Shown piece by piece: positions 1-7,767 of a stretch of DNA of 64,000 nucleotides (its first letter is position 1; each line of letters opens with the position of its first letter). The notes beneath the pieces were generated by a model that saw only the letters and a list, made by a program, of their open reading frames with translations, made no database searches and was not told where the DNA came from. This stretch comes from Arthrobacter sp. B2a2-09 (GTDB lineage: Bacteria; Actinomycetota; Actinomycetes; Actinomycetales; Micrococcaceae): the NCBI RefSeq assembly GCF_027587375.1, contig NZ_JAMXIC010000001.1, forward strand, positions 248,001-312,000, in the 5' to 3' direction. The translations under genes were made by a program, and so were the position numbers.

Positions 1-153
1 CCTTTTCTGAACGAGAACGCGCTGGTTGCTACCCGTGCGGGGGTGACCAATGCCATCGTGCATACTGCGAATCATTTGCTGTGGATATGCGAGTTCTGCA
101 CGTCAACCTCAGGGACTGATCCTGCGTTCTCCGTAACCTGCACGAGCTATTGA
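1..153 (+). other. open frame at left edge, possible 3' end of an upstream gene
   Basis: One plus-strand frame stays open from the first base to a TGA at 151-153, about 50 codons. It has no motif I can recognise, and its cysteine-rich end does not look like the adaptor proteins that often precede MacB-type ABC genes. It may be the tail of a truncated upstream gene or simply chance. Nothing else is seen in this stretch. Confidence 0.2.
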
Positions 154-164
154 TTGGAAACCGC

Positions 165-863
165 ATGCCCGTACCGATTCTCACCGCGCGCGAGCTGACT
201 AAAAGCTACGGGCGAGGTCCTGACCGCTTCGACGCCCTGAAGGGTGTCTCGCTGGACATCCAGCCCGGGGAATCTGTGGCAATCGTCGGCAAAAGCGGTT
301 CCGGCAAGTCAACGCTCATGCACCTTCTCGCCCTGCTGGACACTCCGGGAAGCGGTACCATCACGGTGGACGGCACGGAGGCCAAGAGCCTGAACGGGCG
401 CAGGCTCAACGGGCTACGCAACGCGATGTTCGGCTTCGTCTTCCAGCAGTTCTTCCTCAACCCAGCGGCGAGCGTTCTCGAGAACGTGGTCCTTCCCCTG
501 AAAATCGCCGGTGTCGGCGCACGGGAACGGCGCCGCCGGGGCATGGAGGTCCTGGAGCAGCTCCAGCTAGCGGACAAGGCCCGGAACAAGGCCGCGAATC
601 TTTCCGGGGGACAGAAGCAACGGGTGGTGATTGCCCGAGCCTTGGTGAACAAGCCCCAGGTGCTCTTTGCGGACGAACCTACGGGTAACCTCGACAGCGC
701 CACGGGACGGATCGTCGAAGACATCCTGTTCGACCTGAACCAGAACCACGGCATTACCCTGATTGTCGTCACGCACGACCACGACCTCGCAGAGCGCTTC
801 CAGCGCCGCCTGTACATCCGGGACGGGCTGCTGATCACCACCGACGAGGAGCACGCGGCATGA
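165..863 (+). CDS. ABC transporter ATP-binding protein, MacB/LolD-like
   Basis: This is the cytoplasmic ATPase of a two-gene ABC system of the MacB/LolD (FtsE-like) class. The Walker A motif GKSGSGKST lies near residue 43, followed by the Q-loop region (FVFQQ), the signature LSGGQKQR, the Walker B FADEPTG and a switch histidine (THDHD). I chose the ATG at 165 because GGAAA sits 6 bases upstream; an in-frame TTG at 150 would add five residues. The stop overlaps the ATG of the permease gene by four bases (ATGA), so the two are translationally coupled. The family exports peptides, lipoproteins or antibiotics or acts in envelope maintenance; the substrate here cannot be told from sequence. Confidence 0.92.
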   Translation: MPVPILTARELTKSYGRGPDRFDALKGVSLDIQPGESVAIVGKSGSGKSTLMHLLALLDTPGSGTITVDGTEAKSLNGRRLNGLRNAMFGFVFQQFFLNPAASVLENVVLPLKIAGVGARERRRRGMEVLEQLQLADKARNKAANLSGGQKQRVVIARALVNKPQVLFADEPTGNLDSATGRIVEDILFDLNQNHGITLIVVTHDHDLAERFQRRLYIRDGLLITTDEEHAA

Positions 864-2146
864 AACCGCTCGAAATACTGAAAACCGCCATCGCGAACAG
901 CTTCCGCAGCAAACTCCGGACCACCCTGACCGTCCTGGCGATCTTCGTGGGCGCATTCACCCTGACCATCACCAACGGACTCGGCACAGGGATTTCGAAC
1001 TACATCGACACCCAGCTCGCCGCCGTCGGACCGGGCAACGCCTTTACGATCAGCAAGACCGACACGAGCGGCAACCCGGGATCCGGGCCCAAAAAGTACG
1101 ACCCCACCATAAAGCGCGTGGCTGCCGGCGGCAGGCCCGGCTCCTCACAGCTCACCCTGGACCAATCCGACCTCGACAAAATCGGCGCCATTGCGGGCAT
1201 CACCGGCGTCACCCCCGTCACCCGGATCAACCCGGACTACGTCCAGTGGAGCACGCACGACAAATACCAGCTTTCGGTCAGCGCCCTCGCCGGGGCGCAG
1301 CCCCAGCTCGCTTCGGGCACCAACCTGGATGACACCAACAGCCAGGCCCAGCTTCTCCTGCCGGTCGGCTACATCGTCCCGCTCGGATTCGCCGACAACA
1401 GCCAGGCGATCGGCCAGGACGTGACCATCGGCATCACGGACGCCACCGGCACGATGCACACCGTGGCTGGGCGCATCGCCGGGGTAGAGCAGGACAGCCT
1501 TCTCAGCAGCTCCGGGATAGCAGTGAACAAATCCCTTTCCACTGCCCTGACCCAAGCCCAGGCCACCGGTGCCCCTTCCACAGCTGCCAGCGCGTGGACG
1601 GACGCGACGGCGACCTTCGCCACTTCGTCGTCAGCCCAGGTGAGTGAGATGAAATCCAATCTCTCCGCGGCTGGTTACACCGCCCAGACCCTCGACGACC
1701 GGATCGGCACCGTCAAGACCGTGATCAACGGGATCATCGGTGTCCTTGACGCCTTCGCCGTCATCGCCCTCCTGGCCGCTGGATTCGGCATCGTCAATAC
1801 GCTGCTCATGTCCGTCCAGGAACGCACCCGCGAAATCGGCCTCATGAAAGCCATGGGCATGGGCAGCGGTTCCGTGTTCGCGCTCTTCAGCACGGAGGCG
1901 GCGTTCATCGGCCTTCTCGGGAGCGTGATCGGTTCAGCCGCAGCTATCGGCGTAGGCACCGCAGTCAGCGGTGCCCTCGCCCGCGGTCCGCTCAGCGACC
2001 TGCCGGGACTCCACATCCTTGCCTTCGCACCGGGCCCGGTGGGCGCCGTCGTCCTCCTCGTCATGATCATCGCCTTCATTGCCGGCACGCTGCCCGCGTG
2101 GCGCGCGGCACGTCAGAACCCCATCGATTCGCTGCGTTACGAATAG
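860..2146 (+). CDS. ABC transporter permease, FtsX/MacB family
   Basis: This is the membrane partner of the preceding ATPase. An N-terminal transmembrane helix (about residues 22-42) is followed by a large extracytoplasmic MacB-type domain of some 230 residues and then three C-terminal helices in the FtsX arrangement. The short motif ERTREIGLMKAMG between the second and third helices is the typical coupling region that contacts the ATPase. At 428 residues it has the usual MacB-permease length without an N-terminal ATPase, which is supplied in trans by the upstream gene. Start and stop overlap with the upstream gene supports a single operon. No adaptor (HlyD-like) gene is visible in the window, so the full export complex, if any, must extend leftwards. 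Confidence 0.9.
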   Translation: MKPLEILKTAIANSFRSKLRTTLTVLAIFVGAFTLTITNGLGTGISNYIDTQLAAVGPGNAFTISKTDTSGNPGSGPKKYDPTIKRVAAGGRPGSSQLTLDQSDLDKIGAIAGITGVTPVTRINPDYVQWSTHDKYQLSVSALAGAQPQLASGTNLDDTNSQAQLLLPVGYIVPLGFADNSQAIGQDVTIGITDATGTMHTVAGRIAGVEQDSLLSSSGIAVNKSLSTALTQAQATGAPSTAASAWTDATATFATSSSAQVSEMKSNLSAAGYTAQTLDDRIGTVKTVINGIIGVLDAFAVIALLAAGFGIVNTLLMSVQERTREIGLMKAMGMGSGSVFALFSTEAAFIGLLGSVIGSAAAIGVGTAVSGALARGPLSDLPGLHILAFAPGPVGAVVLLVMIIAFIAGTLPAWRAARQNPIDSLRYE

Positions 2147-2220
2147 GCGACACGCGGAATTGGTCGATGCGGCTGCAGGCGAAGACTGCGAGTCGGCGCC
2201 GGCTGCCTAAGCGTGTCCCT

Positions 2221-2415
2221 TTATTCGTGGAATTTGCTCCGAGCCTCGCGCTGTTGCCGCTCGAGCTTGGCTTCGGCTTCGGTCCGCCGCTGACCTATGA
2301 TGCGCATCTGGTGTGTGGTCGGGTGTTCGTATTCCTCCGCGGGAATGCCTTTTTCCCTGGGAAGGTTATGGCCGGTAGCCGGGGACGCGAGCTTTTGGTC
2401 TTCGTTTTCGCTCAT
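2221..2415 (-). CDS. small charged hypothetical protein
   Basis: A 64-residue, highly charged, Glu/Arg/Gln-rich protein with no membrane segment. The start is set at the ATG 2415 because GGTGGGA lies about ten bases upstream; an upstream in-frame ATG at 2448 has no clear ribosome site. The C-terminal half (about residues 35-62) is predicted to be a continuous amphipathic helix of the form QRRTEAEAKLERQQREAR. It lies downstream of the arabinofuranosidase gene on the same strand but is separated from it by a strong hairpin. I do not recognise the family. Confidence 0.55.
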   Translation of the reverse strand: MSENEDQKLASPATGHNLPREKGIPAEEYEHPTTHQMRIIGQRRTEAEAKLERQQREARSKFHE

Positions 2416-2490
2416 ATCAGAATCGTCCCACCGGGCGACGGTCTCCAAAAGGGTTGGCCCGAAGCCCGGCGCGCCATGTCCTCGACTTCG

Positions 2491-2522
2491 GCAACACCCC
2501 GGTCTTCAGGCCGGGGTGTTGC
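2491..2522 (-). terminator. hairpin terminator of the arabinofuranosidase gene
   Basis: A perfect 12-bp stem, GCAACACCCCGG, pairs with its complement across an 8-base loop. It begins 9 bases past the arabinofuranosidase stop codon. No long T-run follows on the minus strand, as is common in actinobacteria. Confidence 0.75.
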
Positions 2523-2530
2523 TTGGGTTT

Positions 2531-4042
2531 TCAAGCTATGTTGAGGGCCGTCCAGGACACAGGAGGCAGGGTGATTTCGACAACGCCGTTACACGCTACG
2601 GCACTCTTATTCGGGTACAGCCGTACGCGGTTCGGATCGTCGAGTGTGTTCTTGGCGTATACATCTGCGTCCGAGAGTGTCTGCGCGTCCAAGACGATCG
2701 CGCTGCCAAGGGCCGCCAGGTCTATGGTTACGGTTGCTTCCTCGCTCCGTGATCGGTTGACCAGGAAGACGGCGGTTGTCGTTGAGTCCGCGTCGAACGT
2801 GGCGACGGCGTCGATGAGCGGGACGGTGCCGTAGGCGTCCGTGCTGTACCTGTCGGCTTCCAGCCTCACATCCAGGGCGACTCCCTTGGCCAGTTTTGAC
2901 GTCAACGCGAACGGGAAAAAGGTGGTCTGTTTCCACGCCGGGCCCCCGGGTTCGGTCATGATGGGAGCGATCACATTGACCAGCTGCGCCAGGGAGGCGG
3001 AGGTGACACGGTCGGCGTGCTTGAGCAGTGAGATCAGCAGGTTGCCGAAGACGACGGCGTCGGCCACGGAGTACGTGTCCTCAAGCAGTCGCGGCGCCTT
3101 GGGCCAGTTGTCGATCCCTTCGATTTTGTCGACGTTTTGGAACCGTTCGAGGTACCACACATTCCACTCGTCGAAGGAAATGTTGATGGATTTCGTGCTT
3201 CCGTTGACAGCCTTGACGTGGTCCGCCGTCGCAACCACAGAGTCAATGAAGTGGTCCATGTCGGTAGCGGAGGCAAGGAACGAGTCCAGGTCACCGTTCT
3301 TTTCCTCGTAGTAGGCGTGGCAAGAGATGTAATCGACATCCTCGTAGGAGTGGGTGAGTACTATCCGCTCCCACTCTCCGAAGGTGGGCATATGTGCGCT
3401 GGATGAGCCGCAGACCACGAGTTCAACGGAAGGGTCCAGCTGACGCATTGCCTTCGCGGTCTGCGATGCGATTTTGCCGTAGTCGTCAGCGGAGCGATGG
3501 CCCAACTGCCACGGGCCGTCCATTTCATTGCCGAGGCACCACATTTTGATGCCGAAAGGCTCCACCCGGCCATGAACGGCTCGGCGGTCTGACAGCTCCG
3601 TCCCGGAGCGGATGTTGGAGTACTCCAACAGGTCCAAAGCCTCCAGCGTGCCACGGGTGCCAAGGTTGACGGCCAGCATGAGTTCGCTGCCCACCTTCTC
3701 CAACCATGTGCTGAACTCGTGCATGCCGATCTCGTTGGTTTCGGTGGAGTGCCACGCGAGGTCGAGGCGGCGAGGGCGCTGTTCCTTGGGTCCAACACTG
3801 TCCTCCCAGCGGAACCCGGACACGAAGTTACCGCCCGGGTAGCGAATGGTGGAGACACCGAGTTCTTTGACGAGCTCGATCACATCAGTGCGGAAACCGT
3901 CGGCGTCTGCGCTGGGGTGACCGGGTTCGTAGATGCCGTCGTAGACACAGCGTCCAAGGTGTTCAACAAACGAACCGAAGAGGCGGGGATTGACAGTGCC
4001 CACTGCGAATTGCGGGTCGATCGTAAGGCGTGCGGAAACCAT
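2531..4042 (-). CDS. abfA: alpha-L-arabinofuranosidase, glycoside hydrolase family 51
   Basis: A 503-residue GH51 enzyme that releases terminal L-arabinofuranose from arabinan or arabinoxylan oligosaccharides. The acid/base Glu is in WCLGNEMDGP (E173) and the nucleophile Glu in ISFDEWNVW (E292), both in the expected places of the (beta/alpha)8 barrel. The C-terminal 140 residues form the usual beta domain. There is no signal peptide, so the enzyme acts in the cytoplasm on imported oligosaccharides. It should therefore need a transporter, but the transporter genes upstream are reduced to a 250-bp scar. It lies downstream of a LacI regulator and is probably controlled by the LacI operators at 4362-4375. 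The ribosome site before the ATG is weak. Confidence 0.95.
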   Translation of the reverse strand: MVSARLTIDPQFAVGTVNPRLFGSFVEHLGRCVYDGIYEPGHPSADADGFRTDVIELVKELGVSTIRYPGGNFVSGFRWEDSVGPKEQRPRRLDLAWHSTETNEIGMHEFSTWLEKVGSELMLAVNLGTRGTLEALDLLEYSNIRSGTELSDRRAVHGRVEPFGIKMWCLGNEMDGPWQLGHRSADDYGKIASQTAKAMRQLDPSVELVVCGSSSAHMPTFGEWERIVLTHSYEDVDYISCHAYYEEKNGDLDSFLASATDMDHFIDSVVATADHVKAVNGSTKSINISFDEWNVWYLERFQNVDKIEGIDNWPKAPRLLEDTYSVADAVVFGNLLISLLKHADRVTSASLAQLVNVIAPIMTEPGGPAWKQTTFFPFALTSKLAKGVALDVRLEADRYSTDAYGTVPLIDAVATFDADSTTTAVFLVNRSRSEEATVTIDLAALGSAIVLDAQTLSDADVYAKNTLDDPNRVRLYPNKSAVACNGVVEITLPPVSWTALNIA

Positions 4043-4091
4043 GGTCTGCTTTCAGTGAGAGGGAGCGGGAAGGGAAGGGTGCTTTGAATGC

Positions 4092-4244
4092 CTATTTGAG
4101 GCTGCCGGGGGACGGGCCGCCCTGCCAGTACTTCTGCAGGGTGAGGAATGCCACCACGAGGGGAATGATGGAAATGAACGAACCGACGACAATCAGGCTC
4201 CAGAGCGAGTGGCCACCCCCGTTGTTGGACGAAGCCAGCTGCTC
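4092..4244 (-). pseudogene. 3' remnant of a CUT1 sugar ABC permease gene (MalG-like)
   Basis: About the last 50 codons of a MalG-type permease survive. The reading contains a last transmembrane helix (SLWSLIVVGSFISIIPLVV), then FLTLQKYWQGG and the end GSLK, which match the typical C-terminus of CUT1 permeases, where FLxxQRYxxxG is followed by GLK. The stop is 50 bases before the arabinofuranosidase ATG, as expected for the last transporter gene of such an operon. All upstream coding sequence, including the EAA loop, is missing. The sequence is joined directly to the 5' end of a sugar-binding lipoprotein gene in another frame. Confidence 0.8.
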
Positions 4245-4245
4245 C

Positions 4246-4345
4246 CAGAGCCCGCACTGGCACCATCCGCGCCACCACTGCACCCTGCCAGTGTGGTGGC
4301 CAGGGCAGCGGCTGACAGTGCTGCTGCGATTGCATTCTTGTTCAC
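4246..4345 (-). pseudogene. 5' remnant of a sugar-binding lipoprotein gene
   Basis: From a GTG at 4345, preceded by GGGAA 6 bases upstream, the minus strand reads VNKNAIAAALSAAALATTL-AGC-SGG. This is a lipoprotein signal peptide with lipobox LAGC and the Ser/Gly/Ala-rich linker typical of actinobacterial sugar ABC substrate-binding proteins. After about 33 codons the reading runs into permease sequence in a different frame and stops 16 codons later. The rest of the binding protein, the first permease and most of the second are absent. Confidence 0.75.
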
Positions 4346-4361
4346 GTAGATTCCCAAGCTT

Positions 4362-4375
4362 TTACATCGATGTAA
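4362..4375. promoter_or_regulatory. LacI-family operator of the arabinoside locus
   Basis: TTACATCGATGTAA is a perfect 14-bp palindrome with the central CG typical of LacI-family operators. It lies 17 bases upstream of the lipoprotein remnant start. A related half site (TTACAACGATTA on the minus strand) is directly adjacent at about 4378-4389. Confidence 0.75.
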
Positions 4376-4392
4376 GTAATCGTTGTAAATCC

Positions 4393-4421
4393 ATGATGAT
4401 GTGACGGGACTTGCATGTCAA
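4393..4421 (-). promoter_or_regulatory. probable promoter of the former transporter-abfA operon
   Basis: On the minus strand a TTGACA box (4421-4416) is followed after 17 bases by CATCAT (4398-4393), a four-of-six match to the -10 consensus. The LacI operators lie just downstream, where bound repressor would block the polymerase. The promoter appears intact although the genes it served are deleted, so it may still drive abfA. Confidence 0.5.
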
Positions 4422-4450
4422 GAAGAAATTGGGCGGAGGTTCCGCTGGTG

Positions 4451-5461
4451 TCAGATTGCCGTGGACTCCCGGCTGATGACCTTGAATCCTGCCTCAAACT
4501 CGCGGGCGGGCGTTGCTTCGGCCGCGCCGTCGATCCGTTCCAAGAGCATCGCGACGGCGGTCTCGGCGATCTCGCCCCGGCCCGGATCTATGGTCGACAA
4601 CGTCGGTAGTGAATACCGGGTCTCGTCGATGTCGTCAAAGCCGATGATTGCCACATCCTCAGGGATTTTCAGTCCGGCGTCCTGCATGACGCGCATGGCG
4701 CCCAGGGCGATGGAGTCGTTGAATGCCACGACACCGTCGAAGTCCAGCCCGGACTCCAGGACCTGCCGCATGGCCTGGGCACCGTCGGACCGGTGCCACG
4801 ACTGGGCGTCGATTGCCAGTTCGTCCCGGTAATCCAGCCCTGCCTTCTTCAAGGCGCGGCGGTAACCTTCCAGGCGGAGCCCGGCTGAACCGATGACTTC
4901 ATTCCGGTGGGCACCAAAGGCGAGCAGTTTCGTTCGTCCGCGTTGCAGGAGGTGTTCCGTAGCTGCTTGCGAAGCCTCAATGTTTTGCATGGTGACGTGG
5001 TCTGTGGGTCCGTTAAAGATCCGCTCACCCAGGAGGACCATGGGAGTCGGGATGTCAATGAGGCCCACGTCTTCCTGGCTCAGGCCGAGCACACTGTACA
5101 AGACGCCATCGACCATTCGCATCCGGGGGCCATGCAGGATCTCCAGCTCGCGTGCCCGCGAGCCTCCGCTTTGCTCGATGATCACCACTTTCCCCCGCTT
5201 TGAGGCGGCCGTCATTACGGCGTCGGCAAGTTCAGCAAAGTATGCGTTCTTCAAATCCGGGATGATGAGGCTGATGACGTCCGTACGGCCCGACCGCAAT
5301 CCGCGGGCCGAGAGATTGGGCTGATAGCCAAGCTTCTCGATGGCGAGCAAAACCCGCTCGCGCGTCTCGGCTTTGATGTTTGGATGGTCGTTGATGACGT
5401 TCGACACGGTCTTGATTGACACGTCGGCGGCCTGAGCCACGTCCCGCATGGTAATTGCCAC
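4451..5461 (-). CDS. LacI-family transcriptional regulator
   Basis: A 336-residue LacI repressor. The N-terminal helix-turn-helix reads MRDVAQAADVSIKTVSNVIN, with the hinge GYQPNLSARGLRSGRT, followed by a periplasmic-binding-like effector domain that is probably for a sugar. I place the start at the GTG 5461, which has GAAGGA 5 bases upstream; a TTG at 5482 is possible. The palindrome TTACAACGTTGGAA upstream of its own gene and TTACATCGATGTAA upstream of the transporter scar share a consensus, so it probably represses both itself and the arabinofuranosidase genes. Genomic position next to abfA suggests arabinose or arabino-oligosaccharide as inducer; this is inference. Confidence 0.93.
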   Translation of the reverse strand: MAITMRDVAQAADVSIKTVSNVINDHPNIKAETRERVLLAIEKLGYQPNLSARGLRSGRTDVISLIIPDLKNAYFAELADAVMTAASKRGKVVIIEQSGGSRARELEILHGPRMRMVDGVLYSVLGLSQEDVGLIDIPTPMVLLGERIFNGPTDHVTMQNIEASQAATEHLLQRGRTKLLAFGAHRNEVIGSAGLRLEGYRRALKKAGLDYRDELAIDAQSWHRSDGAQAMRQVLESGLDFDGVVAFNDSIALGAMRVMQDAGLKIPEDVAIIGFDDIDETRYSLPTLSTIDPGRGEIAETAVAMLLERIDGAAEATPAREFEAGFKVISRESTAI

Positions 5462-5506
5462 TTTTCCTTCTTCCGCGCGCAAGTCGGCATCCGTCTAACC
5501 TGCAGA

Positions 5507-5520
5507 TTACAACGTTGGAA
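5507..5520. promoter_or_regulatory. second LacI operator, upstream of the regulator gene
   Basis: TTACAACGTTGGAA lies 46 bases upstream of the regulator's start. It is a near-palindrome with the same TTACAnCGnTGnAA pattern as the perfect operator at 4362-4375, which suggests autoregulation. Confidence 0.6.
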
Positions 5521-5543
5521 AGAATGTACGGGGAGAATCGTCG

Positions 5544-5765
5544 CTACATCAACCACTGAACTGAGACGTTCATGGCGAAGAGGGCGTTCGTCAGGGGCGC
5601 AAGTATCGAACGGTCGGCCTCCATCCGGTGCAGCGTCTCAAGGAATTCATCGACCTGAATCGTGGTGAACCCGCCGTCCATGAGTTGTTGGATCGCAAGC
5701 TCCGTATTCTGCTTCCGGGTGTTGCTGAACCGCGGATTTACCTCGGGCTGTACCGGTTCTGAATC
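5544..5765 (-). CDS. small hypothetical protein
   Basis: A 73-residue soluble protein of mixed charge with no cysteine and no membrane segment. The start at ATG 5765 is preceded by an AAAGG four bases away and a G-run further up; an in-frame start at 5819 would add 18 residues of low-complexity basic sequence and is less likely. The middle (ELAIQQLMDGGFTTIQVDEFLETL) looks like two helices. It lies upstream of the LacI gene on the same strand. I do not recognise the family. Confidence 0.45.
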   Translation of the reverse strand, partial: DSEPVQPEVNPRFSNTRKQNTELAIQQLMDGGFTTIQVDEFLETLHRMEADRSILAPLTNALFAMNVSVQWLM

Positions 5766-5965
5766 CATGGCCTTTGCTTGCCCCCAATTTTTCCCTGCAC
5801 GTAGGACGCTCCTCGCCAAGAGTATTCATGCATTACAAATGCTACTATCTCAGGCCGCGGGCACCGCACAAGGCAGAGAAAAGTCCGCGGAGTTGCATCA
5901 CACCTGATGACGGGGCCGACTTCCGCATATATGCTCCGACCAGCGGTCATCTTCCAGGGGGCACA

Positions 5966-6511
5966 TTGAAGCGCAGAAGTTGTCTGCATCGAAAGCTAAT
6001 TCTTCTGCTTCTTATCGGAACGGTCATGACTTCGTGTGCGTCCAACCAGGCGCGCGAGCCCGGAACGGCCATCCCCACGCCTCCCCGGACCGGCCCCGCG
6101 TCCCTTGTGACAACGTCTGCGCCTCCGCGGGAAATGTGCGCAGCCTTCCTGACGTCGGCTCCCTGTAGTACGTACGTCAGCATCGCCGGCGCAGCCGACG
6201 GCGTTGACCTGCCCTGGGCGGCATCAGGGGGACTCACCGTGAAATTGAGTACCCTGGATGGTTCCCTCCACGTCTCCGCGAAAACTCCATGCTCGCCTGT
6301 CAGCGGACCGGCCACTATCACGGGGAACACGCTAGTGGTCGGAGGGATCGCGATCGGCGCCATGGGGTGTGCCCGCGATGCCGCCAGTCAGGAACAGTGG
6401 TTCGTGGATTTTCTGAAGCGACCCATTGAAATGTCATTTAGCCAAGGCACGCTCAACTGGAAGAGCGGCTCCGACACGCTCATTTTCAAAGGCAAGTCCG
6501 GTAGCCAATAG
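5966..6511 (+). CDS. lipoprotein with a META/HslJ-like domain
   Basis: A 181-residue secreted lipoprotein. The start TTG at 5966 is chosen because AGGGGG lies 4 bases upstream and it places a signal peptide (KRR followed by LILLLLIGTVMTSC) at the N-terminus with its lipobox cysteine at about residue 24. The rest is a META-like domain: a beta-rich segment containing GNTLVVGGIAIGAMGC, then a helix (EQWFVDFLKRPIEMSF) and a closing strand with DTLIFKG. META domains occur in HslJ and other envelope or heat-stress proteins. It precedes the LtrA gene by 9 bases and is probably co-transcribed with it. Function unknown. Confidence 0.7.
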   Translation: MKRRSCLHRKLILLLLIGTVMTSCASNQAREPGTAIPTPPRTGPASLVTTSAPPREMCAAFLTSAPCSTYVSIAGAADGVDLPWAASGGLTVKLSTLDGSLHVSAKTPCSPVSGPATITGNTLVVGGIAIGAMGCARDAASQEQWFVDFLKRPIEMSFSQGTLNWKSGSDTLIFKGKSGSQ

Positions 6512-6520
6512 CATGGGTCA

Positions 6521-7708
6521 ATGATGGATAAGTCGTCGGCTTCTGGCGCGCTGACACACGAGGTTGCCCGTGACCCTCGCCGCGTGCACTGGATGGAATT
6601 GTTCTTCGACCTCGTCTTTGTGGCATTCGTCGGGCAGCTTGCCCGTGGGATCCACGGCGATCCTGGATGGGCCGAATTCGGTACGTTCGTCCTGCTTTTC
6701 TTTCCGGCGTGGTGGGCTTGGGTGAACATTGTTTCCGTAGTCAACCTCCTGCCCGGCTTGTCGTCCCGGGCGTTGGGTGTCGCGATGCTCGCTGCCATGG
6801 CGGCGGCGAGCGTCATGGCCGCCGCCGCGCCCGGCGCCTTTGGCGAACGGGCTTGGGCCTTTTCGCTGGCCAATGCTGCCATACGCGTTGTCCTGCTGAT
6901 CTTGTGGCTGTACCAACACCGCGAAAATTCGTCCGAAACTCCGTGGCGCATCTGGACCTACAACGGCGGCACGGCTGCCCTCTGGCTCATTGCGGCCTTC
7001 CTGCCGCTCCACATTGCTGTCCTCCTGTGGGCTGCCGCGATCGTCGTCGAGGTTGGCATGGTGGCGGTTAGCGCCCTCCTTTGGCCTGACCGGGGCATCG
7101 GGGGCATCAACATCGAGCATGCCTCCGAGCGGCTTGGTTTGTTCGTCGTCATTGTCCTCGGCGAGTCCATCTTCACGATCGTCACTGAGGTGTCTGATGA
7201 TTGGGGCCCGGGCGCGGGACTGGTCGGAGCGCTTGGATTCCTCGTTGTTGCTTTCCTCGGCTGGGCGTTTTTCCAATACGGCACCGGGACCATCACCGCG
7301 GGGCTCGAGCGCCTACAAGCCCGGTCCGATTTCGCCGGGATCCTACAGACGACGTTGTTCCTGCCGTTTCTCCTGGTACTGGGCGTGACTGCGATTGCCG
7401 GCGCAATCGCGACCGCCATTCCTGCTCCCTATGAGCACTTGCCGTTCGGTTCCGGGATTTCGCTCGGCGGAGGTTTAGCCCTCTTCTATGCGTGCAATGC
7501 GATCGTGTCGCTTCGCTACGGTCGGCGGCCGCGCGCAGTGCTGCCATGGGCGGTGCCGACAGTGGTGATCGCCGTTTTGCTCATACCGGTGAGCGCTGTG
7601 GTTCCCGCCGCCGTCGTTTTGGCCCTTGCCGTGGTTGTCTTGCTCCTTGTCACGGCGTACGTGGAGATTCAAAGGCGACGCCGCAGCGCGATCAGCCCAA
7701 CTGACTGA
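6521..7708 (+). CDS. ltrA: low temperature requirement protein A (LtrA) family membrane protein
   Basis: A 395-residue integral membrane protein with about eleven to twelve hydrophobic helices. The N-terminal signature RRVHWMELFFDLVFVAF is the hallmark of the LtrA family, named for a Listeria mutant that grows poorly in the cold. The later segment FVVIVLGESIFTIV is also typical. The biochemical role of the family is not established. Two adjacent ATG codons (6521 and 6524) could serve as start. It follows the META lipoprotein closely and ends at a strong bidirectional hairpin. Confidence 0.9.
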   Translation: MMDKSSASGALTHEVARDPRRVHWMELFFDLVFVAFVGQLARGIHGDPGWAEFGTFVLLFFPAWWAWVNIVSVVNLLPGLSSRALGVAMLAAMAAASVMAAAAPGAFGERAWAFSLANAAIRVVLLILWLYQHRENSSETPWRIWTYNGGTAALWLIAAFLPLHIAVLLWAAAIVVEVGMVAVSALLWPDRGIGGINIEHASERLGLFVVIVLGESIFTIVTEVSDDWGPGAGLVGALGFLVVAFLGWAFFQYGTGTITAGLERLQARSDFAGILQTTLFLPFLLVLGVTAIAGAIATAIPAPYEHLPFGSGISLGGGLALFYACNAIVSLRYGRRPRAVLPWAVPTVVIAVLLIPVSAVVPAAVVLALAVVVLLLVTAYVEIQRRRRSAISPTD

Positions 7709-7748
7709 CAGTTGTTGTCGTTTTGAGCGCTCATAACGACAACAACTG
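7709..7748. terminator. bidirectional hairpin terminator
   Basis: A perfect 14-bp stem (CAGTTGTTGTCGTT) with a 12-base loop that itself contains the palindrome GAGCGCTC lies between the convergent LtrA and aldehyde dehydrogenase genes. T-rich sequence within the stem on the plus strand and A/T richness on the other support use in both directions. Confidence 0.85.
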
Positions 7749-7767
7749 CGAGCTACTTGGGTGGGAG

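Noticed and set aside
4010-4087. Possible regulatory RNA or second promoter before the arabinofuranosidase gene
   Set aside because: I saw no promoter boxes or stable hairpin; the region is mostly the remaining spacer after the permease tail.
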